Source of the DNA: Paenirhizobium naphthalenivorans
GTDB lineage: Bacteria; Pseudomonadota; Alphaproteobacteria; Rhizobiales; Rhizobiaceae
NCBI RefSeq assembly: GCF_007992095.1
Contig: NZ_BJZP01000029.1
Location: 1-52,030 of the forward strand
Reading direction: 5' to 3'
DNA length: 52,030 nt
Positions within the stretch are counted from its first letter, which is position 1, and the number at the start of each line of letters is the position of its first letter. The position numbers were made by a program, and so were the translations under genes. Below are positions 7,973-15,533 of this stretch, one piece after another. The notes under the pieces were generated by a model. It was given only the letters and a program-made list of their open reading frames with translations. It had not been told where the DNA came from and did not search any database.

Positions 7973-9102
7973 CTGCCGATATCGTCATCGCCGGTTTCGG
8001 TTCTTCGGCACTCGAACGCAGGTCGGACCGCAGCATCACCGCCTTCGCCCAGGATGCGATCATCGCCGCGCTGGCGGATGCCAATCTCGGGCGCGACGAG
8101 GTAGATGGCTACATCGGCGCGCCGTTCGCCACCAATGTAGGCTCTCCCCATGTCGAAGGTGGGGACGAAGTTTCGGCAAGGACCATGGCTGCTGCGATGG
8201 GCTTCAGGGGGCTCCGGTACGCAACCGATCTGTTTCGCCGTTACCCTGCCGATATGGTGGCGAGCGCGGCGCATGCCCTGATCGCCGGTGACTGTCGCTA
8301 TGTCGTGGGCCTTCGTGCCCTCTATAGTCTTCAGGGCCGAGACTATGCCACGGCGGAGACGGACGTCGCCTACGGCAACGACCAGTTTACCAAGCCCTTT
8401 GCGTACAATATCGCGGGGTCGCGCTTCGCTGTCCGGGCCCAGCGCTACCTCGCATTGCACGGCTATGGCCGCGAAGTTCTCTACGAGGTGGTGGCGCTTG
8501 CGCGACGACATGCTGCGCAAAATCCCTACTCCGTCTGGAAGGGCCGGATGCTTGGCCGCGAGGACTATCTATCGGCGCAGATGATCGCCACGCCGCATTG
8601 CCTGTTCGATTGCGACATGCCTGTCTGCGGTGCCGCCGCCTTCGTCATGTGCCGGGCGGACGATCTGCCGGTCGGCGCGACCCCGGCTTATGTCGTCGGC
8701 TGGGCCGGCTTTCAGCTCCCGAACGCAGTTTTCGAGACGAGCGGCCTTTCCGCAAGCGACGTCGTCTCCGCTCAGCTTTATGATGGGTTTTCGTCGATGA
8801 TCTATGAGTGGCTCGATGGATTCGGATTCTGCGCCGAAGGGCAGGCGCCTCGTTTCATCCGCGACGGGCATGGCAATCTCGACGGCCGGCTTCCGCTCAA
8901 TACCTTTGGCGGAAGTCTCGGGGAGGGGCGTCTGCACGGAATGGGCCATCTGCGAGAGGCCTACTTGCAGGTCGCCGGCAAGGCCGGTCCGCGCCAGATC
9001 GCGAAATCCGGCCCGTGCCTCGTCCAGATCGGTCCCTACGACGATTCCGCCTTTGTTTTGTTGCAGCCCGAGCCGCGCCGTCGAGTGGCGCCGACGCATT
9101 GA
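7969..9102 (+). CDS. Thiolase-fold (SCP2/lipid-transfer-protein-like) enzyme, probable retro-aldolase or lyase
   Basis: A 377-residue protein of the SCP2-thiolase/nonspecific lipid-transfer family. The C-terminal half has the typical LYDGFSSMIYEWLDGFGFC and NTFGGSLGEGRLHGMGHLREA motifs. In the N-terminal half the segment that should hold the nucleophilic cysteine (normally N-x-C-S/A-x-G) reads LFRRYPADMVASAAHAL, so by eye the Cys is replaced by Tyr92. Claisen thiolysis through a Cys adduct is therefore unlikely. A carbon-carbon lyase role like the Ltp2-type aldolases, which also work with a DUF35 partner, fits better. It is coupled to the DUF35 gene by an ATGA overlap. Substrate is inferred to be a hydroxylated acyl-CoA. 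Confidence 0.8.
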   Translation: MTADIVIAGFGSSALERRSDRSITAFAQDAIIAALADANLGRDEVDGYIGAPFATNVGSPHVEGGDEVSARTMAAAMGFRGLRYATDLFRRYPADMVASAAHALIAGDCRYVVGLRALYSLQGRDYATAETDVAYGNDQFTKPFAYNIAGSRFAVRAQRYLALHGYGREVLYEVVALARRHAAQNPYSVWKGRMLGREDYLSAQMIATPHCLFDCDMPVCGAAAFVMCRADDLPVGATPAYVVGWAGFQLPNAVFETSGLSASDVVSAQLYDGFSSMIYEWLDGFGFCAEGQAPRFIRDGHGNLDGRLPLNTFGGSLGEGRLHGMGHLREAYLQVAGKAGPRQIAKSGPCLVQIGPYDDSAFVLLQPEPRRRVAPTH

Positions 9103-9114
9103 GGAGCAAGTTCC

Positions 9115-9441
9115 ATGAAATTACGAGAATATCTTTCCATTCCCTACATTCTGGAAGCGCAACCCTACGAAGGGCAGCAGGGGCAATGGGTTCGTCGGCT
9201 CTCCTATCCGGAACTGGGCGATTTCAGCGCCGAGGGCCAGGATGTCGAGCAAGTGTTCCTGGAGGTGGAGCGGTTGCGCTACGCCGAAATAGTCCGGCGT
9301 CTAAAGGCCGGCGATCCGCCGCCTGTTCCCCGCGCGCCGCTTGAAACCGCCGATCCTGCCTGGTGGGCCAATTTTCTCGGCCTTTCCGGGTTGGTCAACG
9401 GCCTGCTCGACAAAAACGCTAACGAATTGATCAGCGCCTGA
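9115..9441 (+). CDS. Small HicB-like protein of unknown role
   Basis: A 108-residue protein starting at ATG 9115 behind GAGGAG. Residues about 24-75 read like the HicB-type fold: WVRRLSYPELGDFSAEGQD, then a helix rich in Val/Leu, then RLKAGDPPPVPR. This resembles the PELPGC-x-GdT-x-eEA pattern plus the G-x-P-x-P tail of HicB proteins. A tryptophan-rich segment (DPAWWANF) follows instead of a DNA-binding domain. No HicA toxin gene is adjacent. Lying inside the oxygenase operon between the thiolase-fold and Rieske genes, it may be a structural or accessory subunit. The function is unknown. Confidence 0.7.
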   Translation: MKLREYLSIPYILEAQPYEGQQGQWVRRLSYPELGDFSAEGQDVEQVFLEVERLRYAEIVRRLKAGDPPPVPRAPLETADPAWWANFLGLSGLVNGLLDKNANELISA

Positions 9442-9502
9442 GAACCTCGCCGCGCTCCCCGCGTCGGGACCGGCATGAGCATTCATCTAAGAGGAGAAGA
9501 CA

Positions 9503-10834
9503 ATGCTTTCTCATGAAGACAATGAAAAACTGGTTCGTGTCGGCCCCGGCTCGGTGATGGGGGAACTGTTCCGGCATTACTGGCTACCCATCTTCGGCTC
9601 GGCCGATCTGGAGAAGAACGGCCAGCCACAGACGGTGAAAATTCTCGGAGAGACCATGGTCATCTTCCGCGACAGCGAAGGCAATGTCGGTCTGGTCGAC
9701 AATGTCTGCCCCCATCGCGGCGCGCCCATGCTTTTCGGTCGCAACGAGGATTGCGGTCTGCGCTGCGTCTATCACGGCTGGAAGTTCGATGTGGACGGCA
9801 ACGTTGTCGACATGCCCGCCGAGCCGGTGCGCTCGCGTCTCAAGGAGCGTGTCAAGATCAAGTCCTATCCTTGCGTCGAGCGCAACGGCGTCGTGTGGAC
9901 CTACATGGGCAAAGAAGGTGAGTCCGACCGCCCGCCGCTGCCGAATTTCGAATGGAACATGGTTCCCGACGAGAATGTGGTCATCACCTTCCGCGTTCAG
10001 GAGTGCAACTGGCTTCAGGCGCTGGAAGGCGAGATCGACTCGGCCCATGCTCCGATCCTGCATGGCCGTATCGATGAAGGCGGCTCGATCAACCAGTGGG
10101 TTGCCAAGCGCGACCTGCGCCCTGTCTTCGAATGCGTCCGCCAGGATTTCGGCATGAGCATCGCCTCGCGCCGTGTGATCGACGACGAGCACTACTACTG
10201 GCGCGTCAACCAGTTCGTCATGCCGTTCTACAGCCTGGTTCCGCCGCAGTCGAACGAGTTCTACGAACTCTCCGGCCACGCCTGGGTTCCGATCGATGAC
10301 GAGAACACGCTGTGCCTGATGTTCTCCTACCGCCCGAACGAAGCACTTCATCCGAAATCCCGTCCGGTGTTTCTGGAAGGCTTCCGTGGCCGCGAGACCG
10401 GCCACCACAGCGTCCACGGCTATGAGGATCAGGGCCCCGCGGTTCCCTACGGCCGCTACACCTCCAAGTATCGCCGCGAGACCGGCTACCATTTCGATTA
10501 CGAATTGCAGAAGACGACGTGGTTCTCGGGCCTTCCGGGCCTGTGGGTTCAGGATGCCGCCTGCCAGTCGGGCGTGGCGCGTGTCTACGACCGCAGCAAG
10601 GAAAACCTCTGCACCTCGGACACCGGCATCGCCATGACCCGGCGGATGCTGCTCGAGACGGCAGGCGCCTTTGCCGAAAAGGGTGAGAAGCCGGAACGTT
10701 ACAACGACCCGGACCTCTACATGGTCCGCGCCATTTCCCTGACCCTTCCCAAGAACCAGCCCTGGGCGGATGCGGGCGCCGAACACATGCGCGCCGAACT
10801 CGGCAAGGGCTTCGGTTACGAGTTGGTCGCATGA
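9503..10834 (+). CDS. Rieske non-heme iron oxygenase (phthalate 4,5-dioxygenase-like)
   Basis: A 443-residue oxygenase component. The N-terminal Rieske [2Fe-2S] domain has ligands Cys69-x-His71 (CPHRG) and Cys88-x2-His91 (CVYHGW). The C-terminal catalytic domain contains NWLQALEGEIDSAHAPILH with probable iron ligands His182 and His187 and the bridging acid nearby (Asp179/Glu178). The start MLSHEDNEKLVRVGPGSVMGELFR and the RCVYHGWKFDVDG motif are characteristic of the phthalate-dioxygenase group of single-component-alpha oxygenases. A ribosome-binding site GAGGAGAAG precedes ATG 9503. The reductase at 13315 belongs to the matching type. Given the DUF35/thiolase-fold and CoA-transferase neighbours, it may hydroxylate an aromatic acyl-CoA; that substrate is inference. 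Confidence 0.88.
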   Translation: MLSHEDNEKLVRVGPGSVMGELFRHYWLPIFGSADLEKNGQPQTVKILGETMVIFRDSEGNVGLVDNVCPHRGAPMLFGRNEDCGLRCVYHGWKFDVDGNVVDMPAEPVRSRLKERVKIKSYPCVERNGVVWTYMGKEGESDRPPLPNFEWNMVPDENVVITFRVQECNWLQALEGEIDSAHAPILHGRIDEGGSINQWVAKRDLRPVFECVRQDFGMSIASRRVIDDEHYYWRVNQFVMPFYSLVPPQSNEFYELSGHAWVPIDDENTLCLMFSYRPNEALHPKSRPVFLEGFRGRETGHHSVHGYEDQGPAVPYGRYTSKYRRETGYHFDYELQKTTWFSGLPGLWVQDAACQSGVARVYDRSKENLCTSDTGIAMTRRMLLETAGAFAEKGEKPERYNDPDLYMVRAISLTLPKNQPWADAGAEHMRAELGKGFGYELVA

Positions 10835-12066
10835 CGCAGGCAAAGCCTCTGGGTGCCCTGAACGGGGTACGGGTGCTGGAGATTTCCTCTCTGGCCGGGG
10901 CCGCTTGCGGGCGTGTGCTCGCCGATCTCGGCGCTTCGGTAATCAAGATCGAGCCGCAAGGCGGAGAGAAGGCGCGTTTCGACGCGCCTCTCGTTCCCAC
11001 CAAGCTGGGGCAGGAAAGCGCGTCCTGGCTGGCGTTCAACTTCGGCAAGAAGAGCGTGGTCATCGATCTGGATACGCCGGCGGGACTTGCGGATTTCCGT
11101 GCGCTCGCCGCCGACGCGGACATCGTCGTTTCGGACTTCCGGCGTTTGTCGCTGGCGGACATGGACAGGCTGGAAGCGAGCGCCCGGGCGGCAAACCCGG
11201 CGGTTATCTGGACCGAGATCCTGCCCTTCGGTCGCGGCCATGCTTATGAGGCCATGCCTGCCACCGACACAACCTTGCAGGCACTTGGCGGCCATCTCTT
11301 CCAGAACGGCGATATCGACCGTCCGCCGGTGCGGATCGGTCTTCCGGTCGGTCTCTTGCAGGCAGGGGCGGAAGCCGCCAGCGCCGCTCTGATGGCCTAT
11401 TATCATGCCCTCAAGACCGGAGAGGGCCAGCGCGTCGATATATCGGTTCAGGAAGTGGTTATCTGGACCCTGCTCAACACCACCATGGCCTGGCAGATCC
11501 TGTCGTTGAACGAGATGCGCGGCGGTGCTATCCGCAAGGAGCGGGCCAACCGCTTCTTCACCCGTCTCGTCTGGCCTTGCAAGGACGGCTCCTTCGTTTT
11601 CGGTCCGGTCGGCGGCGGTGGCGGTTCGGCGCGCATCAAGTCCTACGAAGCGCTGCTGAAATGGATGGAGGAAGACGGCGTCACGGATGAAATCCTGCGC
11701 CGCCACGACTGGAACGGCGATGGACAGTTCGCCATCCCGCAGGACGATTACGACGCTGTGACCGATGTCATCAAGCGCTTCATCGAAACGAAGACATCGG
11801 AGGAACTGATCGAGCGTTCGGTGCGCGACCGTATCCTCATGGCGCCTATCAATTCCATCCGGGATATTTTCGAAAACGTCCAGTTCCGCTCGCGGGGCCT
11901 GTTTAAGTCGCTCAGCGACGAAGCGCGCGATCTTGACGTCGAACTGCCCGCGAACTGGGTCCGCATGTCCGCGACCGCTGTCGCCGATATGGCCCCGCCG
12001 CCTGTCGTCGGGGCAGACACCGACGACGTGCTCGGCACTGCACGCAGATTAAGGGAGGCATCGTGA
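10831..12066 (+). CDS. CaiB/BaiF CoA-transferase, subunit lacking the catalytic aspartate
   Basis: A 411-residue family III CoA-transferase. The family framework is intact: LEISSLAGAACGRVLADLGA at the N-terminus and GEGQRVDISVQE in the middle. At the position of the catalytic aspartate the segment reads RIGLPVGLLQAG, placing Gly174 where the partner encoded next has Asp174. The subunit is therefore probably non-catalytic and works as a heteromer with the following protein, like two-gene CoA-transferases of the benzylsuccinate (BbsEF) kind. ATG overlaps the Rieske stop (ATGA), and its own stop overlaps the GTG start of the next gene. Confidence 0.83.
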   Translation: MTQAKPLGALNGVRVLEISSLAGAACGRVLADLGASVIKIEPQGGEKARFDAPLVPTKLGQESASWLAFNFGKKSVVIDLDTPAGLADFRALAADADIVVSDFRRLSLADMDRLEASARAANPAVIWTEILPFGRGHAYEAMPATDTTLQALGGHLFQNGDIDRPPVRIGLPVGLLQAGAEAASAALMAYYHALKTGEGQRVDISVQEVVIWTLLNTTMAWQILSLNEMRGGAIRKERANRFFTRLVWPCKDGSFVFGPVGGGGGSARIKSYEALLKWMEEDGVTDEILRRHDWNGDGQFAIPQDDYDAVTDVIKRFIETKTSEELIERSVRDRILMAPINSIRDIFENVQFRSRGLFKSLSDEARDLDVELPANWVRMSATAVADMAPPPVVGADTDDVLGTARRLREAS

Positions 12067-13256
12067 GCAAGGGTATTTTTGACGGTCTCAAGGTTGCCGA
12101 TTTCACATGGGCGGCAGCCGGTCCCATCGTGACGAAACAGCTTTCGGACAACGGCGCGACCGTTGTCAAGGTCGAGAGCTTCAAGCATCCGGACTCCATT
12201 CGTCTGGGCGGGCCGTTCATCGATGACAAGCCGGGCATCAATCGAAGCGGCTTCTTTGCCGACTTTCATAGCTCGAAGCTCGGCATCGGCGTTGACATGA
12301 ACCATGCGGACGCGATGACCATCATCCGCCCGATGATCGAATGGGCGGATATCGTCGCTGAAAGCTTCCGCCCCGGCATCATGAAGAAATGGGGCCTCGA
12401 TTATGAGAGCCTGCGCAAGATCAATCCGCGCATCATCATGCTGAGTTCCTCGCTCTACGGCGCCGATGGTCCCTGGTCACGCCATCCGGGCTACGGGGCG
12501 CAAGGAGCGGCGCTGGCGGGGATACAGCATATGACCGGCTGGCCAGACAGGTTGCCCGCCGTTCCGAAGGGTGCCTATTCGGATTCGGTCTCGCCCCGTT
12601 ATGCGCTCGCAGCCCTGATGGCCGCGCTGATCCACCGCGAAAAGACGGGGGAGGGGCAGCATGTGGAACTCTCACAGATCGAGGCGACTACCCAACTGGT
12701 TTCGCCGCAACTGCTCGATCTGCAGATCACCGGCGCCAATGCCCAGCGTTCCGGCAACCGAAAGGAAGGCTCGATCCTTCATGGCGTCTATCCCTGCGCC
12801 GGGACGGAACATTGGATCGCGCTCGAAGTCGAGGACGAGAAACAGTGGGTTTCCTTGAAGCGTATTCTCGGCGATGGGAGCGACCTGGACCGCGCACGGG
12901 CAGAGGGCGCGGATATACTGGACGCGCATGTCGGAGAACTGACGGTTGCCTTCGATGCGGCGGAACTGATGCAGGCATGCGCAGAGGCTGGCGTGCCGGC
13001 GGGTGTCGCCTATTGCGGCTCGGACCTGCTCAGCGATCCGATCCTCGAAGCGCGCAACCACTTTTGGCCGCTCAGCCACGCAGAAATGGGAACGCTCAAA
13101 TACAACGGCCCGGCCTACCGGTTCGATAAGACGCCATCGGCCTTACGCTCGGCCGCGCCCCGCCTCGGTGAACATACCGATCAGGTCTTGACGGATTACC
13201 TGGGCTTCACCTCCAACGACCTGACTCGATTTCGGGAGAGCGGGTTGCTGCTTTGA
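12063..13256 (+). CDS. CaiB/BaiF CoA-transferase, catalytic subunit
   Basis: A 397-residue family III CoA-transferase that should move CoA from a donor thioester to a free acid through an aspartyl-CoA intermediate. Asp174 in GAYSDSVSP is the expected catalytic residue. Other family motifs are ESFRPGIMKKWGLDY, SSSLYGADGPWS and GEGQHVELSQIE. The GTG start at 12063 overlaps the stop of the preceding subunit gene (GTGA), which indicates equimolar synthesis and a heteromeric enzyme. In this cluster it replaces an acyl-CoA ligase as the activating step. The acid and the CoA donor are not identifiable from sequence. Confidence 0.87.
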   Translation: MSKGIFDGLKVADFTWAAAGPIVTKQLSDNGATVVKVESFKHPDSIRLGGPFIDDKPGINRSGFFADFHSSKLGIGVDMNHADAMTIIRPMIEWADIVAESFRPGIMKKWGLDYESLRKINPRIIMLSSSLYGADGPWSRHPGYGAQGAALAGIQHMTGWPDRLPAVPKGAYSDSVSPRYALAALMAALIHREKTGEGQHVELSQIEATTQLVSPQLLDLQITGANAQRSGNRKEGSILHGVYPCAGTEHWIALEVEDEKQWVSLKRILGDGSDLDRARAEGADILDAHVGELTVAFDAAELMQACAEAGVPAGVAYCGSDLLSDPILEARNHFWPLSHAEMGTLKYNGPAYRFDKTPSALRSAAPRLGEHTDQVLTDYLGFTSNDLTRFRESGLLL

Positions 13257-13314
13257 TTCAAGAACATGATGCCCTCCGGCGTTTGCCGCCGGATGGGCCA
13301 TAAGGGAGGAAGCC

Positions 13315-14268
13315 ATGTCCGAAAAGGAAATCCCCGTCAGGGTGCGCCAGATCCGTTACGAGGCGAATACCATTGTTTCAGTGGAGGTTTCGCCGCTCGA
13401 CGGCACTGTGCTGCCGTCTTTCGGACCCGGCGCGCACATAGATCTCATTCTCAGTGGCTCGCTGCGACGCAGCTATTCGCTCTACAAACCCTATACGGAC
13501 GGCAAGACCTATTCGGTCGCGGTGCACAGGGACCCGGAAAGCCGAGGCGGATCGCTTTATGTTCACGATACGCTAAGGGTGGGCGACAAGCTGAAGATCT
13601 CCGCGCCCAAGAACAACTTCCCGCTGCGCGAAGATGCCGAGCAGTCCGTATTCATCGCCGGCGGCATCGGTATCACGCCGATGCTCTGCATGTTGACGCG
13701 TCTCAGCGAACTTGGCCGGCGCTGGACGCTGCACTATGCAGCGCGCAGCCGCAGCGCCGCCGCCTTCCTCGACGAGATTGCAGTCATCGCTGACAAAGGC
13801 GAGGTCGTCTGCCATTTCGACGACGAGAAGGGCGGCGCCCGCATGAACCTGGACGCGATCTTCACCGCGACTCCGACGGCGCATTTCTACTGCTGCGGTC
13901 CTGAGCCTATGCTGGCCGCCTACGAGAAGGCCGGTCAGGCGATACCGCGCGAGCAGTTGCATGTGGAATATTTCTCGGCACGGGAGGAAGCCGCCCGCGA
14001 AGGCGGATACGAGGTCGAACTGCACCGCTCCGGCATGGTGCTCGAAGTGCCGGCGGGCAAGTCGATCCTCGACATTCTGATCGCCAACAACGTCTCTGTC
14101 CCCTTCGCTTGCAATGACGGGGTATGTGGCACCTGCGAAACACGGGTTCTGAGCGGACGTCCAGACCATCGCGATTCGATCCTGACCGATGAGGAGCGAG
14201 CCGCCTGTAACACGATGATGGTGTGCTGCTCGGGCTCGAAATCCGCGCGTCTAGTCCTCGATATCTGA
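13315..14268 (+). CDS. Oxygenase reductase (phthalate dioxygenase reductase type)
   Basis: A 317-residue electron-transfer flavoprotein with three domains in order. First is a flavin-binding barrel with RRSYSLYK (FMN-type R-x-Y-S-L). Second is a nucleotide-binding domain with FIAGGIGITPML and YCCGPEPM. Third is a C-terminal plant-type [2Fe-2S] ferredoxin with CNDGVCGTCETRVLSGRPDHRD and a fourth Cys near MMVCC. This order is that of class IA reductases serving phthalate-type oxygenases, matching the Rieske gene five frames upstream in the same operon. It carries electrons from NAD(P)H to the Rieske protein. AAGGGAGGA precedes ATG 13315. Confidence 0.9.
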   Translation: MSEKEIPVRVRQIRYEANTIVSVEVSPLDGTVLPSFGPGAHIDLILSGSLRRSYSLYKPYTDGKTYSVAVHRDPESRGGSLYVHDTLRVGDKLKISAPKNNFPLREDAEQSVFIAGGIGITPMLCMLTRLSELGRRWTLHYAARSRSAAAFLDEIAVIADKGEVVCHFDDEKGGARMNLDAIFTATPTAHFYCCGPEPMLAAYEKAGQAIPREQLHVEYFSAREEAAREGGYEVELHRSGMVLEVPAGKSILDILIANNVSVPFACNDGVCGTCETRVLSGRPDHRDSILTDEERAACNTMMVCCSGSKSARLVLDI

Positions 14269-14452
14269 GGTTTCTTCCCGTGGCGCATTTCGCCCTGCGG
14301 CTTGAGGCGAGGCGGTAGGTGTCCGCGGGACCGTTCGGTGATATATGGTCGCGGCTTCAGTGATTGTCCTTTAATCCTGGTACGCGGGTCGAACCGGCCG
14401 AAATGACTGTTCGCTTTTGCCGGAATTGCGACGCTGGAAGGTAGGCAAGATC

Positions 14453-15190
14453 GTGTCAGGCGGTAACATGGGTTCAGGCAAGGCGTCTTTTAAACCGGTC
14501 GGTACGCAGAAACCGTTCGAACTCGTTTGCGAGCGCGTCAGGGAGAAATTGCTGAAAGGCGAATTGAAGCCGGGCGATCGTCTTCCCCATGAGCGTGAGC
14601 TGGCCGAACAATTATGCGTCAGCCGTCAAGTCGTGCGCGAAGCCTTGCGAAGTCTCGAAATCGCCGGTGTCGTGACGCTTGGCAGGGGCGTGGACGGAGC
14701 CTCCATATTGCCGGGGGAGGCGAGCCGGCTGGCTCAAGCTCTGGGTGATCTGATCACGCTCAATTCCATCTCGGTGAAAGACCTGTACGAGGCGCGCATC
14801 CTGATCCTCGAACTGGTGCTCGACCAGATCGGGCGGATCGCCCGCCGTCCGGATGTCTCGAATCTGGAGGCTCTCGTGTCGGAGACCCGTGCGGCTTGCC
14901 GCACCGGAGACATGAAGCGCCGTAGGGAATGCGGATACCGTTTTTACCATGAATTGGCCGCCATGACCGGCAATACGGCGCTTGTTTTTACCGTCGATGC
15001 GCAAACGGAACTGATCCAGGGCTTCATGCGCTATCGGGTGGCCGACATGCCGGAACAGGTTCTCCTGACCTCGCGCGAGATTTTCGTCCGCCTGCTCAAG
15101 GAGGGCGAGATCGAAGCGGCGAAGATCGAGATTCGCGCGCATCTGAGCCGTGTGCATGCCTGCCTTCGGACCCTGCCCTCGCGGGATTGA
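14453..15190 (+). CDS. FadR-type GntR regulator 1
   Basis: A 245-residue regulator with an N-terminal winged helix (KPFELVCERVREKLLKGELK, then LAEQLCVSRQVVREALRSLE) and an all-helical FCD effector domain with metal/ligand-binding residues (YEARILILELVL, FYHELAAMTGN, HLSRVHACLR). The start GTG 14453 is preferred because of GGAAGGTAGG at 14435-14444; ATG 14468 is an alternative. It is closely similar to regulator 3 at 25233 over its whole length. It follows the oxygenase operon on the same strand but after a 180-base gap. It probably represses the neighbouring catabolic promoters through the AATGGT-N3-ACCATT palindromes and is released by an acyl-CoA or carboxylic acid. Confidence 0.88.
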   Translation: MSGGNMGSGKASFKPVGTQKPFELVCERVREKLLKGELKPGDRLPHERELAEQLCVSRQVVREALRSLEIAGVVTLGRGVDGASILPGEASRLAQALGDLITLNSISVKDLYEARILILELVLDQIGRIARRPDVSNLEALVSETRAACRTGDMKRRRECGYRFYHELAAMTGNTALVFTVDAQTELIQGFMRYRVADMPEQVLLTSREIFVRLLKEGEIEAAKIEIRAHLSRVHACLRTLPSRD

Positions 15191-15292
15191 GGCGGAACGA
15201 TACCGTTCACGACGGTTTCCATTGGTGACGAAAAGACATCGGTCCGCAACCGATCGTGGGCTTCTCGTTTGCGCTTTCCACGCCTTCGTCTT

Positions 15293-15391
15293 GCAGATGA
15301 CGGCTTTGAAGCTGTCGAGTCCCACGACGCGGTTCGAGTATCTGCGGATAGGATCGCCGATGGTTTTTACGAACCAATTGCGGTTTAGAGC
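15293..15391 (-). pseudogene. C-terminal relic of a CYP153-like cytochrome P450
   Basis: Read on the minus strand, 15385 down to 15296 encodes ALNRNWFVKTIGDPIRRYSN followed by RVVGLDSFKAVI. This lines up residue for residue with the C-terminus of the intact P450 at 36787-38016 (ILNRGWVIETVGDPIRRFSN and FVVGIDSLKAVI), about two thirds identical. No haem-binding loop or other P450 part lies upstream; the segment is embedded in an otherwise gene-free stretch between regulator 1 and the nitroreductase gene. It is the last about 30 codons of a lost P450 gene. Confidence 0.7.
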
Positions 15392-15480
15392 GTCCGGGGG
15401 GGTGCGAGAGAGGAGTGGTAGATTTGGCGTGGAGGTGCTTTGCGGAAGGTCTCCAACAAAAAACGCCACGACGTCTTGTT

Positions 15481-15495
15481 AATGGTTCTACCATT
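15481..15495. promoter_or_regulatory. FadR/GntR-type operator
   Basis: AATGGT-TCT-ACCATT, a perfect 6-bp inverted repeat with the 3-bp centre of the cluster motif. It lies 39 bp before the ATG of the nitroreductase-domain gene, where a repressor would block transcription start. Confidence 0.7.
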
Positions 15496-15533
15496 TGCCA
15501 TTTTACGGACGGAGTGAGCGAGAGGATATTTCA

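Larger units (their letters stand above)
15191..15530. other. Intergenic region holding a P450 relic and an operator
   Basis: About 340 bases separate regulator 1 from the nitroreductase-domain gene. Apart from the P450 relic near its centre and the palindrome at its right end, no gene was recognised. Its overlapping reading frames have no family resemblance. Confidence 0.5.

Noticed and set aside
9584..10843. A 419-codon minus-strand open frame
   Set aside because: It is antisense to the Rieske oxygenase, whose cluster ligands are all present in the plus strand.
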